64,000 nt of DNA, taken from Lysobacterales bacterium 15-68-25. Lineage in GTDB: Bacteria > Pseudomonadota > Gammaproteobacteria > Xanthomonadales > Rhodanobacteraceae. Where the stretch lies: contig NCKB01000014.1 in assembly GCA_002279065.1 (NCBI GenBank), positions 55,755 to 119,754 on the forward strand. Direction: 5' to 3'. Made by a program: the position numbers and the translations under genes. How positions within the stretch are numbered: the first letter of the stretch is position 1; each line of letters opens with the position of its first letter. Shown piece after piece: positions 17,737-28,725 of the stretch. The notes beneath the pieces were generated by a model. It was not told the DNA's origin. It made no database searches and worked only from the letters and a program-made list of their open reading frames with translations.

Positions 17737-20397
17737 TCACCGGGTGACCGGCGCGCCCTTCTCCAGGCTCCGGCGGACGCAGTCAATCGCCTCGGGGGCG
17801 CTCATCGACATCCCGCGGTGATGGCAGGAGACAGCCTGCGTGGCGGACACGGCGCCTTGCGCGACCTGTATGGCCTGCTCGAATCGAGCATGCCGATGCG
17901 GCGCCGCCGCGATGCGGCAGCCCGAACGCGCGCTCGCCGCGGCGCCAGCCAGAACCAGCGCCTGCGCGAAGTCCTGCCTGGCCACCTCCAGTGCAGCACA
18001 CCCTTCCAGAAGGCTGGCCAGGCTGCCCAGCGGGCCATGGCATACGTGAAGCTCCAGTGCCGAGGCGAACCGGGTCGTGGCAGCCGTTGTATCCCCCCGT
18101 CGCAACGCCAACCACCCCAGATCGACGAGGGCCAGGGCTGCGCCAGGGCAATCCTCAAGCTGGAGGAAACGACGCACGGCCTGTCGAACGCGACGCTCGG
18201 CCAGCGCATACCGGTCGCCTGCCATCGCCACCTCTGCCAGGCCGTGCAGACACCAGGCGACCTCCCTCGGCGCACGCAGGCGACGGAACGACGCCAGCGC
18301 GCGCTCCAGCAACTGCTCCGCAGCGTCGAACTCGCCGCACATCTGCAGCGCGAGCGCAAGATCCCTGTATAACCCCGCCGCCTCACAGGCCAGCCCTGCG
18401 GCCTCACAAAGGTCCAGAGCCTCCCGGTACGTCGCCAGGCCATCGGCTTGATCCCCCGCTGCGAGCTGCGCAGCGGCCAGGACCCCGAGACTTGACAGCT
18501 CCACGGCGCGAGCGCCGCAGGCCCGTGCCATGGCCAGTCCGCGGCGAACATGGGCCAATGCAGCCTCGTGCATGCCCATGGCGCTCTCGACGGTGGCGGC
18601 CAGGCCGGCCAGTCTCGCCCACGGCACAGGTTCGGTCATCGGATCGAGCCGACCGAGCACCTGTTCGACGGCACGATGCGCCAACGCGACCCGCTCGCGT
18701 CGCTCCCAGTACCCGAACAAGGCACACACCAAGCGCAGGGCAACGTCGATTTCGTTCCGCTCGACCAGGCCATCCAGCGCATCGCGGAAATTGTGTTGCT
18801 CGTGGTCGCAACGATCCAGCCAGCGCTCGTACTCCAGACCGGGACATTTGCTCCCCTGCTCGGCCAGCTCCAGAAAATGCGCCGCGTGGGCGCGGTACAC
18901 CCGGCCTGCCTCGCCGCTGGCGACCAGTTGTTGCCGTGCATAGTCGCGGATCGTCTCCAGCATGATGTAGCGCGGCTCAGCGGCGTCGCCGCCCTGCTGC
19001 AGCAAATGGTTGTCCAGCAACCGGACCAGCCCTTCGTGGATATCCGGTACAGACCCAGGAGTCGCACCGGCGGCAACCGCTTCGGCGGCGGCCAGCGTGA
19101 AGCCGCCGGCGAATACCGACACCCGTCGGAACAGCCGCTGCAAAGGTTCTGACAACAGATCATGACTCCAGGCGATCGCCTGGCCGAGGGTGCGCTGTCG
19201 CTCGCAGACGTCCGCCACATTGCCGGCGGACACTTCCAGCCGCTCAGGCAGACGCTCAAGCCATTGCTCCGGAGCCAGCAACCGGCATTGTGCTGCCGCC
19301 AACTCGATGCCGAGCGGCAGGCCGTCGAAGCGTCGGCAGATTTGCGCGACCGCCCGGGCGTTTCCGGCGGTCAACGCGAACCCAGCATGCACGGCCGCGA
19401 CGCGCTGAACGAAGAGGTCGATCGCCGGGACTTGGCGCAGTGCCTCCGGCGGCATCCTGTCGTCATCGGGAAGGGCCAGCGGAGCGACCGGGTATTCGTG
19501 CTCGCCATAGAGATGCAGTGCCACCCGGCTGGTGACCAAGGCCTTGAGCGAAGGACTGGCGTCGAGCAGCGCGCCGACCACCGGAGCCGCATCGGCGAGT
19601 TGTTCGAAGTTGTCGAGAATCAGCAGCGGTGCGCACTCGAGCCTGTGCAGATGCCGACAGAGGGTCTCCAGCGGCCGGCATTCGTCGGTCACGCGCAGGC
19701 CAAATGCGCGCAGAAGCGCCAGCTGGAGTATCTGCGCGTCGGTGACGCTCGCCAGCCCGACGAACATCACGCCGCCCGGGTGCATGGACTGCCACCGCAT
19801 CCCGATTTCTATCGCCAGGCGGGTCTTGCCGCTACCGGCCGTGCCCGTAAGCGTCACCAGTCGCGCACCGACGTCCGCAGCGAGCATTCCGGTGAGCGCC
19901 TCCACATCGGCGCCGCGCCCGACCAACGGCGTGCGCGGTGCGGGGATGCCACAGCCTCGAAACGCCAGTCGCTGACCGCCCGCCTCAGGTGGACGTCGCG
20001 ACACCGCATCGACGGTGGGCGAGGCCGCCAGATCGTTGCAGCGTCGCGGGGCAATCTCGGCCCGGTAATGGCCCTTCGGGATGGTGATGACGACTGGATC
20101 GGCACGCCCCGGCCCAGCGTAATACTTCGCCAGGTGGTTCCGCAGGCGCCGCGCATGTACGCGCACGATCGTATCCACCCGCGGATCGAACTCGGGGCCA
20201 CGCCGGAACACTTCCACGCCGATCGTGTATTCCTTCAGCGGTGCGGTGGCCTCGCCCACGGCCCGCTCGACCACGAAGCCGAGCAGCCGGCGCATGATCG
20301 GCGCCCGGGCAAACGCCTCGCTGGCGAGAATGCGCTGCAGCTGCGCCAGGACGGACTCGGCGTCAACCGTATCGGCGCTGGGTACGGGATCAGGCAC
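17737..20397 (-). CDS. Winged-helix / STAND ATPase / TPR transcriptional regulator
   Basis: The ~886-residue protein has three parts. Residues ~5-110 contain 'PLKEYTIGVEVFRR' and 'DTIVRVHARRLRNHLAKYY', ending 'ITIPKGHYRAEI', a pattern seen in winged-helix DNA-binding heads of signalling regulators. A STAND/NB-ARC-type NTPase follows, with Walker A LTGTAGSGKTRLA near residue 190, Walker B LLILDNFEQL, 'SRVALHLYGEHEY' and 'DGLPLGIELAAAQ'. The last ~350 residues are TPR-like helical repeats. GTG at 20397 behind GGAG is my preferred start; an open extension to 20562 is Arg/Cys-rich and has no homologous look. Such proteins switch on ATP binding. The ligand and targets are unknown. Confidence 0.8.
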   Translation of the reverse strand: MPDPVPSADTVDAESVLAQLQRILASEAFARAPIMRRLLGFVVERAVGEATAPLKEYTIGVEVFRRGPEFDPRVDTIVRVHARRLRNHLAKYYAGPGRADPVVITIPKGHYRAEIAPRRCNDLAASPTVDAVSRRPPEAGGQRLAFRGCGIPAPRTPLVGRGADVEALTGMLAADVGARLVTLTGTAGSGKTRLAIEIGMRWQSMHPGGVMFVGLASVTDAQILQLALLRAFGLRVTDECRPLETLCRHLHRLECAPLLILDNFEQLADAAPVVGALLDASPSLKALVTSRVALHLYGEHEYPVAPLALPDDDRMPPEALRQVPAIDLFVQRVAAVHAGFALTAGNARAVAQICRRFDGLPLGIELAAAQCRLLAPEQWLERLPERLEVSAGNVADVCERQRTLGQAIAWSHDLLSEPLQRLFRRVSVFAGGFTLAAAEAVAAGATPGSVPDIHEGLVRLLDNHLLQQGGDAAEPRYIMLETIRDYARQQLVASGEAGRVYRAHAAHFLELAEQGSKCPGLEYERWLDRCDHEQHNFRDALDGLVERNEIDVALRLVCALFGYWERRERVALAHRAVEQVLGRLDPMTEPVPWARLAGLAATVESAMGMHEAALAHVRRGLAMARACGARAVELSSLGVLAAAQLAAGDQADGLATYREALDLCEAAGLACEAAGLYRDLALALQMCGEFDAAEQLLERALASFRRLRAPREVAWCLHGLAEVAMAGDRYALAERRVRQAVRRFLQLEDCPGAALALVDLGWLALRRGDTTAATTRFASALELHVCHGPLGSLASLLEGCAALEVARQDFAQALVLAGAAASARSGCRIAAAPHRHARFEQAIQVAQGAVSATQAVSCHHRGMSMSAPEAIDCVRRSLEKGAPVTR

Positions 20398-20745
20398 GCT
20401 CCCTACTCCGGTTCTGCTACCGGTCCCGCATGCGGGGACCGGCAAAGCGCAAACGCCACCGCAGAACACGCTCGACGAGTCGCATCGGCGTGCCCGGAGC
20501 CGGCACCTCCCGGCCCTCCCTGCCACGCCGATTCCGGCAGACGTCCTCCGGACAGTCGCCACGAACCTCGTAAGATACTACGACCTTGCACCACCGGAAC
20601 GTTGCGCCGACACCAGCCACCCCCAGGCTACGACATTGCCAGCGCGTCACCGTGGATGATTTTTCCCCGCCGAATCAGCGACCTGCATCCGGCATACGGC
20701 ATGTCCGCTGATCCAGGGCGATCCATGCAGCGTGTTTCGACGCCG
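20398..20745. other. Intergenic region upstream of the regulator and gcvP promoter
   Basis: About 350 bases between the divergent regulator and the gcvP promoter. Open frames here are arginine/proline-rich shadows; I see no convincing gene, repeat or terminator. It must contain the regulator promoter, but no clear hexamers stand out. Confidence 0.5.
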
Positions 20746-20774
20746 CTGACCGTGGCCCGATGGCCCTGTATAAT
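20746..20774 (+). promoter_or_regulatory. Sigma70 promoter of the gcvP riboswitch leader
   Basis: CTGACC (20746-20751), a 17-bp spacer and a perfect TATAAT (20769-20774). Transcription would start near 20781, just before the first glycine aptamer. Confidence 0.8.
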
Positions 20775-20784
20775 CAACCGGGTA

Positions 20785-20985
20785 AACGCACGGTGGGAGA
20801 AGCGTCGGGCCGTTCATCGCCACGTCGCTGCCGAAGGCGCAACGCCCGTAATCGCTCAGGCCCCGTAACCACCGCGCGCAAACACTCTGGAGAGACCGGT
20901 TGAATCCGGCGCCGAAGGGGCACCAGGTGAGGCAGTGCATCGCCCGCCTCCAAACTCTCAGGCAAAAGGACAGAGGGGCGCCCCG
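20785..20985 (+). promoter_or_regulatory. Tandem glycine riboswitch
   Basis: Two glycine-aptamer cores are in series. The first (~20790-20877) contains GGGAGA, CCGAAGGCGCAA and CTCAGGC, closed by GGTGG/CCACC. The second (~20885-20976) contains CTCTGGAGAGACC, GCCGAAGGGGCA and the hallmark CTCTCAGGCAAAAGGACAGAG, with CTCTG/CAGAG as P1. This is the standard two-aptamer arrangement that activates glycine cleavage genes when glycine is abundant. A GGGGCGCCCC palindrome right after P1 may form the expression platform. No Shine-Dalgarno is obvious before the gcvP ATG at 21024. Confidence 0.93.
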
Positions 20986-21023
20986 CGTGCGGCACGGCAC
21001 GCTAGTTTTCGGATGCCCCAGAC

Positions 21024-23915
<2,892 letters not shown>

Positions 23916-23943
23916 GCATCCGCCCGGATGGCCGGATGGAAAC

Positions 23944-23968
23944 AAGCCCCGCTCCGGCGGGGCTTTTT
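23944..23968. terminator. Shared terminator between gcvP and the GGDEF/EAL gene
   Basis: A perfect 9-bp stem (AAGCCCCGC / GCGGGGCTT), TCCG loop and five T residues. It terminates gcvP and sits eight bases beyond the 3' end of the convergent gene. Confidence 0.88.
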
Positions 23969-23976
23969 CTTGCCGG

Positions 23977-26055
23977 TCAGGCCGGCGCCAGCGCCGGCAG
24001 CGCGCGGCAGTGCCGCTCGAACTCCTCCGGCGGCAGCGGGCGGGAGAAGTGGTAGCCCTGCAACTGGTCGCAGCCGAGCGTGCGCAGCACGCTGGCCTGC
24101 AGCTGGGTCTCCACGCCCTCGGCGACCACTTCGATCGCCAGGGTGTGGGCCAGGTCGATGATCGCGGCGATGATCGCGCGCGCCTCCGGCCCGCCCTCGT
24201 CCAGCGCCTGCACGAAGAAGCGGTCGACCTTCAGCTGGCGCACCTGGAACTTCTGCAGGTAGGCCAGACTGGAATAACCCGTGCCGAAGTCGTCGATGGC
24301 GAACTCGAAACCGTGCGCGCGGAAGTCGCGCAGCATCAGGCGGGTGCGCTCGGCGTGCTCCATCGCGATGCTTTCGGTCACCTCGAACAGGACCAGGCCG
24401 GGATCCACCCCTGCCTCCGCGGCGATGCGCGCGGCGGTGTCCACCAGCCCGGGCTGGTTGAGCTGCAACGGCGACAGATTGATCGCGATGCGCAGCGGTG
24501 GCAGGCCGCAGCGGCGCCAGGTGGCGATCTGCCGACAGGCCTCGCGGATCACCCACTCGCCGATGCGGCCGATCTGGCCACTGCGCTCGGCCACCGCGAT
24601 GAATTCCATCGGCGGCACTTCGCCCAGCTCGGGATGCGTCCACCGCGCCAGCGCCTCGGCACCGACGATGGCGCCGGTGGCGCTGTCGTGCTTGGACTGG
24701 AAGTGCAGCGACAGGCTGCCGTCCTCGATCGCCGAAAGCAGGCCACGCTGGATCGCCAGCGCGCGCTCGGCGAGCCGGCGCATGCTGGTGTCGTAGATGC
24801 TGTAGCCATTGCGGCCGGCCTGCTTGGCCGCGGCCATCGCCACGTCCGCGTGCGCGATCAGCGTCTCGGCGGTGTCGCCGTCCTGCGGGAAATAGGCGAT
24901 GCCGACGCTGGGCGTGGCGCACAGCGTGGTGGTGCCGATCACGAACGGCTGCTGCATGGTGTCGAGCAGGCGCTCGACGATGCGATGGGCCGAGTCCTGA
25001 GTGCGCATCCGCTCGAGCACGGCGACGAACTCGTCGCCGCCGACGCGACCGACGCTCTCGTAGCGCAGGTGCGAGGCCAGCCGCTCGGCCACTGCACACA
25101 GCACCTGGTCGCCTGCGGTGTGGCCGAGCGACTCGTTGATGTTCTTGAAACCGTCCAGGTCGATGTAGAGCACGGCCACGTAGCCGCGGCCGTCGCGGGC
25201 GCCGTCCAGCGCGCGCTCCAGCCGTTCGACCAGGGTCGCGCGGTTCGGCAGGCCGGTCAGCGCGTCATGGGTCGCCAGGTAGCGCAGGCGGTCGTGCAGG
25301 TCGTCAAGCGAGCCGGCCAGGCTGCGGGTGCGCTGATACAGCCGGGTCACCCATTCGGACAGGCCGATCGCCGACCCCATCGACACCAGCGCGATCACGC
25401 CGATCATCACGCCCACCCAGATCACCGCCGCCGCATCGCCGGCGTCGCCGGCCGGGAAACGTTCCCCGGATACGCGCATCGCCAGGTGCAGCACGGCCCC
25501 CAGGATCAGTGCAACGCCCAGGGCCACGGGAACGCGCCGCCGCAGGGTGCGATTGTGGCGGGCGCGGAATGCGTGCAACAGGCGCAGCACCGCCGCGCAG
25601 ACCAGCGAGGCCACGATGAGCCAGAGCCAGAGGGGCTGTCCCACGCCCACCCGCACCGCCGGCAGGTGCAGCGCGGCCACCATCAACAGATGCATCGGCA
25701 GCACGCAGCTGGCCAGCATGATGCCGCCGCCGAACATCCGCGCACGCGTCAGCACGGGCACATTGGTCACCGCCAGCACCACATAGGCCACCAGCAGCGC
25801 AAGCAGCCCCGACGCGATGCACAGCAGCGGATCGAGGCCTTCGCGCAGCTGCGGCACGCGCGCCAACACCCCGACGAAATGCTGCGACCACACGCCGAGG
25901 CCGATCATCCACACCCCGACCACGTACCACGTGGAGCGCTGCCAGCGCTCGCGCGAGGCGGCCAGGCGCGGCACCACATCCAGGGCTTGGTAGGTGGTCG
26001 TCGCGCCCACCAGGGGAGCCAACAGCGCCAGGACGAGATGGAAACTGCCGTTCAT
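23977..26055 (-). CDS. MHYT-like membrane protein with GGDEF and EAL domains (c-di-GMP turnover)
   Basis: The 692-residue inner-membrane protein has about seven N-terminal hydrophobic helices (residues 1-260). MHYT-like His/Met positions are visible (SQHFVGVL, PMHLLMVAALH, LHLAMRV), though degenerate. The diguanylate cyclase domain has an intact GGDEF at residues 339-343. The phosphodiesterase domain has EALARW (E467) and DDFGTGYSS, so both active sites look usable. The protein therefore makes or breaks c-di-GMP in response to a membrane signal, which for MHYT domains is proposed to be a metal or gas. ATG 26055 begins the first helix; the upstream extension is Arg-rich and was left out. Monocistronic. 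Confidence 0.9.
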   Translation of the reverse strand: MNGSFHLVLALLAPLVGATTTYQALDVVPRLAASRERWQRSTWYVVGVWMIGLGVWSQHFVGVLARVPQLREGLDPLLCIASGLLALLVAYVVLAVTNVPVLTRARMFGGGIMLASCVLPMHLLMVAALHLPAVRVGVGQPLWLWLIVASLVCAAVLRLLHAFRARHNRTLRRRVPVALGVALILGAVLHLAMRVSGERFPAGDAGDAAAVIWVGVMIGVIALVSMGSAIGLSEWVTRLYQRTRSLAGSLDDLHDRLRYLATHDALTGLPNRATLVERLERALDGARDGRGYVAVLYIDLDGFKNINESLGHTAGDQVLCAVAERLASHLRYESVGRVGGDEFVAVLERMRTQDSAHRIVERLLDTMQQPFVIGTTTLCATPSVGIAYFPQDGDTAETLIAHADVAMAAAKQAGRNGYSIYDTSMRRLAERALAIQRGLLSAIEDGSLSLHFQSKHDSATGAIVGAEALARWTHPELGEVPPMEFIAVAERSGQIGRIGEWVIREACRQIATWRRCGLPPLRIAINLSPLQLNQPGLVDTAARIAAEAGVDPGLVLFEVTESIAMEHAERTRLMLRDFRAHGFEFAIDDFGTGYSSLAYLQKFQVRQLKVDRFFVQALDEGGPEARAIIAAIIDLAHTLAIEVVAEGVETQLQASVLRTLGCDQLQGYHFSRPLPPEEFERHCRALPALAPA

Positions 26056-26265
26056 TAAGCGCCGGGAGAGGCCAGGGGAGGTGGAGTTACCGCAAGCATA
26101 ACGGCAACGCACCCGCGCTCTTGAACCGGCCCATGGCCCGTCTCGCCTTCGGGCCTCCCGGCCGGGCCTCCATCGCTCCAGGCCGGGGTTTCGTCGCAAT
26201 CGGCGCAACCGGCGGAAGCCGAGCGACTAAGCTCTGTCGCCATCGCAGTCGTCCACGGCCCGTCC

Positions 26266-27528
26266 ATGTTCAAGAGCCTCTCCTTCGTCCTGCGCATCGC
26301 CTTGGCCTGGTCGGCGCTGTTCCTGGTCGGCAGCCTGTTCTGGAGCGCCACGCCCGGCTACCACGACGGCCACCTGGTCACCCTGGTGTACTTCATCACC
26401 CTCGCCTTCGTGATCACCGGGGCCTTCTCGCACCTGGGCCGGGTGCGGCTGATCGCCGGCGAGATCGACTCCAGCGCCCTGGCCAACCGCCAACGCCGGC
26501 AGATCGAGATCCCGTTCGAGGCTGGCGAAGCGTTCGACCTGGTCGACGCGGCGATCCGCGAGCTGCCGCGCATCGAGGAGGTGGAGAGCGCCCGCGACAG
26601 CCTGCAGGTCCGCGCCAAGATCCGCCGCCCGCAGCCCTACGGCCGCCACGCCGTCCAGCGGCTCAACCCGGCCAACTGGATGGGCAGCCTGCGCAACCAG
26701 ATCACCGCCACGGTCACCCCGGCCAACGGTTCGGGCAGCGTCACCCTGATCTGCGAACCCGAAGCAGCCGCCTGGAGCGACTGGTTCCGCGTCGACGACG
26801 GCACCAACCTGGAAAACGCCGAGGCGGTCACCCGCGCCATCGCCCGCCGCGTCGCCGAGCGGCGCCAGCAGGAACAGCGCGCCGCGGCGCAGACCGCCAC
26901 CGAGAAGGAGCTCACCGTGGCCCGGCTCAACCTGCTGCACGCGCAGGTGGAGCCGCACTTCCTCTACAACACGCTGGCCAGCGCGCAGTTGCTCACCCGC
27001 AGCGAGCCGGCCCAGGCCGACCGCATGCTCGGTCATCTCATCCAGTACCTGCGCCACTCGCTGCCGAGCGCCGACGAATCGCTGTCCACCCTCGGCGACG
27101 AACTGGAGCGCACCCGCGCCTACCTGGAGATCATCCGCATCCGCATGGGGGCGCGGCTGGCGATGGAGATGGACGTGCCCGATGCGCTGCGCGCCATCGC
27201 GATGCCGCCAATGATGCTGCAGACCCTGGTGGAGAACGCCATCAAGCACGGCCTGGAGCCCAAGCCCGGCGGCGGCACGATATGGATCTTCGCCCGCCGC
27301 GACGAGGACCGCGTGATGGTCACCGTCGCCGACAACGGCCGGGGCTTCGGCGTGGCCACCGGCGGCACCGGCATCGGCCTGAAGAACGTGCGCGAGCGGC
27401 TGCGCCTGCTCTACGGCGAGCGCGCCTCGCTGGCGGTGGTGGCCAACGTGCCCGAGGGCGTCGCCGCCACCATCACCGTGCCGGCCGTGGTCGAAGCGCC
27501 GGCCCACACATCGAAGGCAACGCCATGA
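26266..27528 (+). CDS. LytS-type sensor histidine kinase
   Basis: The 420-residue kinase has two N-terminal transmembrane helices (about residues 7-28 and 40-60). A ~140-residue domain of unknown type follows, then a coiled linker and the His_kinase (HPK7) region. The phospho-accepting histidine is H231 in 'HAQVEPHFLYNTLASAQ'. The ATPase has N-box 'LVENAIKHGLEP' and G1 'VADNGRGFG', G2 'GTGIGLKNVRERL'. Its stop overlaps the ATG of the LytTR regulator (ATGA), so the two form a two-component pair. The input stimulus is not visible. Confidence 0.93.
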   Translation: MFKSLSFVLRIALAWSALFLVGSLFWSATPGYHDGHLVTLVYFITLAFVITGAFSHLGRVRLIAGEIDSSALANRQRRQIEIPFEAGEAFDLVDAAIRELPRIEEVESARDSLQVRAKIRRPQPYGRHAVQRLNPANWMGSLRNQITATVTPANGSGSVTLICEPEAAAWSDWFRVDDGTNLENAEAVTRAIARRVAERRQQEQRAAAQTATEKELTVARLNLLHAQVEPHFLYNTLASAQLLTRSEPAQADRMLGHLIQYLRHSLPSADESLSTLGDELERTRAYLEIIRIRMGARLAMEMDVPDALRAIAMPPMMLQTLVENAIKHGLEPKPGGGTIWIFARRDEDRVMVTVADNGRGFGVATGGTGIGLKNVRERLRLLYGERASLAVVANVPEGVAATITVPAVVEAPAHTSKATP

Positions 27529-28292
27529 CCCGCGCCGTCATCGCCGAAGACGAGGTCCTGCTGCGCAGCGAGCTGGTGCGCCTGCTTCGCCAGGCGTGGC
27601 CGGAGCTGGCGATCGTCGCCGAATGCGAGGACGGCGCCAGCGCGCTGGAAGCCATCGCCGAACAGCAGCCCGAGGTCGCCTTCCTCGACATCCGCATGCC
27701 GGGCCTCACCGGCATGGACGTCGCCGCCGCGGCCGCCACCTGCAGCCCCGGCACGCAGATCGTTTTCACCACTGCCTACCACCAGTACGCCATCGACGCG
27801 TTCGAGCGCGGTGCCATCGACTACCTGCTCAAGCCGGTGACGCCCGAGCGCCTGGCCGCCACCGTGCAGCGCGTCCGCTCCCGCCTGGCCAGCGGCCAGC
27901 TGCCGGCCCATCTCGGCCAGCTGCTGCGCGACCTGGCGCAGGGCGCAGCCACCACACCGAGGGCTCCGCCATTGACCTGGATTACCGCCAGCACCGGCCG
28001 CGAGACGCGGCTCATCATGGTCGACGACGTCGCCTATTTCCGTGCCGACCACAAATACACCGTAGCGATGACCGCCGACGGCGAGGCGCTGCTGCGCACC
28101 TCGCTGCGCGAGCTGCTCGAGGTGCTCGACACCAACGTGTTCAAGCAGATCCACCGCTCCACCATCGTCAACCTCAAGGCGATCGCCTCGATCGTGCGCG
28201 ACGACACCGGCCGCGGCACCGTGCGGCTGAAGCAGCGACCGGAAACGCTCACCGTCAGCGCGCCGTTCATGCCGCTGTTCAAGACCATGTGA
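27525..28292 (+). CDS. LytTR-family response regulator
   Basis: The 255-residue protein carries a CheY-like receiver (acidic pocket E8-D9, phospho-aspartate D55 in FLDIRMPG, lysine in 'YLLKPV'). A linker of ~35 residues leads to a LytTR DNA-binding domain from about residue 150 ('VDDVAYFRADHKYTVAMT', 'FKQIHRSTIVNL'). LytTR regulators bind short direct repeats near promoters. It is translated together with the kinase by a 4-nt overlap. A small lipoprotein gene follows 19 nt later and may share the transcript. Confidence 0.94.
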   Translation: MTRAVIAEDEVLLRSELVRLLRQAWPELAIVAECEDGASALEAIAEQQPEVAFLDIRMPGLTGMDVAAAAATCSPGTQIVFTTAYHQYAIDAFERGAIDYLLKPVTPERLAATVQRVRSRLASGQLPAHLGQLLRDLAQGAATTPRAPPLTWITASTGRETRLIMVDDVAYFRADHKYTVAMTADGEALLRTSLRELLEVLDTNVFKQIHRSTIVNLKAIASIVRDDTGRGTVRLKQRPETLTVSAPFMPLFKTM

Positions 28293-28311
28293 CCGGACCG
28301 GGAGTACCGCC

Positions 28312-28686
28312 ATGTACATCCTCTACCGCCTCGTCGCCCTGCTCGCCTTCGCCGCCAGCGTGCTCGGCTGTGACCATCCCCAGCGCAGCATCTCCCAGCA
28401 CGTCACCGCCAACGGCGTGGACCTGATCGACAGCCAGGTCGACATCGTCGCCAGCCGCGCCACCTTCGACTGTCGCGCCAGCCGCAGCGGCAGCTGCCAC
28501 TACACGCTGTTCGCCAGGATCTGCCAGGGCCGGGACGCCTGCCGCGAAACGCCGCTGGAACAGCTGGCCGTGGCGGCCGGCACCGCGCAGGACGTCACCG
28601 GCCTGCCGGCCACCGTGCAGGTCTGCGTACGCACCGACACCGCGTCGGTGGACGCCCGCTGCCAGCCCCACGCGCCCGCCTCCTGA
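28312..28686 (+). CDS. Small cysteine-rich lipoprotein, unknown function
   Basis: The 124-residue protein has a lipoprotein signal peptide ending in the lipobox SVLGC (Cys 20), so it should be lipid-anchored. The mature part has about six further cysteines (FDC, GSCHY, RICQG, DACRE, QVCV, ARC), compatible with three disulfides in the periplasm. It follows the LytTR regulator by 19 nt behind a GGGAG site, suggesting one operon. I do not recognise the family. Given the context, it could be an output or a signal-modulating partner of the LytS/LytTR pair, but that is inference. Confidence 0.72.
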   Translation: MYILYRLVALLAFAASVLGCDHPQRSISQHVTANGVDLIDSQVDIVASRATFDCRASRSGSCHYTLFARICQGRDACRETPLEQLAVAAGTAQDVTGLPATVQVCVRTDTASVDARCQPHAPAS

Positions 28687-28725
28687 ACGCGCCCTTCCCC
28701 GGCGACCGCAGCGCCGGTGGCTTCT

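Noticed and set aside
20398..20562. N-terminal extension of the STAND regulator
   Set aside because: The extra 55 residues are Arg/Cys-rich without domain character; GTG at 20397 with GGAG is a better start, though this is not proven.
24010..26058. Open frame antisense to the GGDEF/EAL gene
   Set aside because: His/Gln/Arg-rich shadow; the opposite strand has intact GGDEF and EAL motifs.
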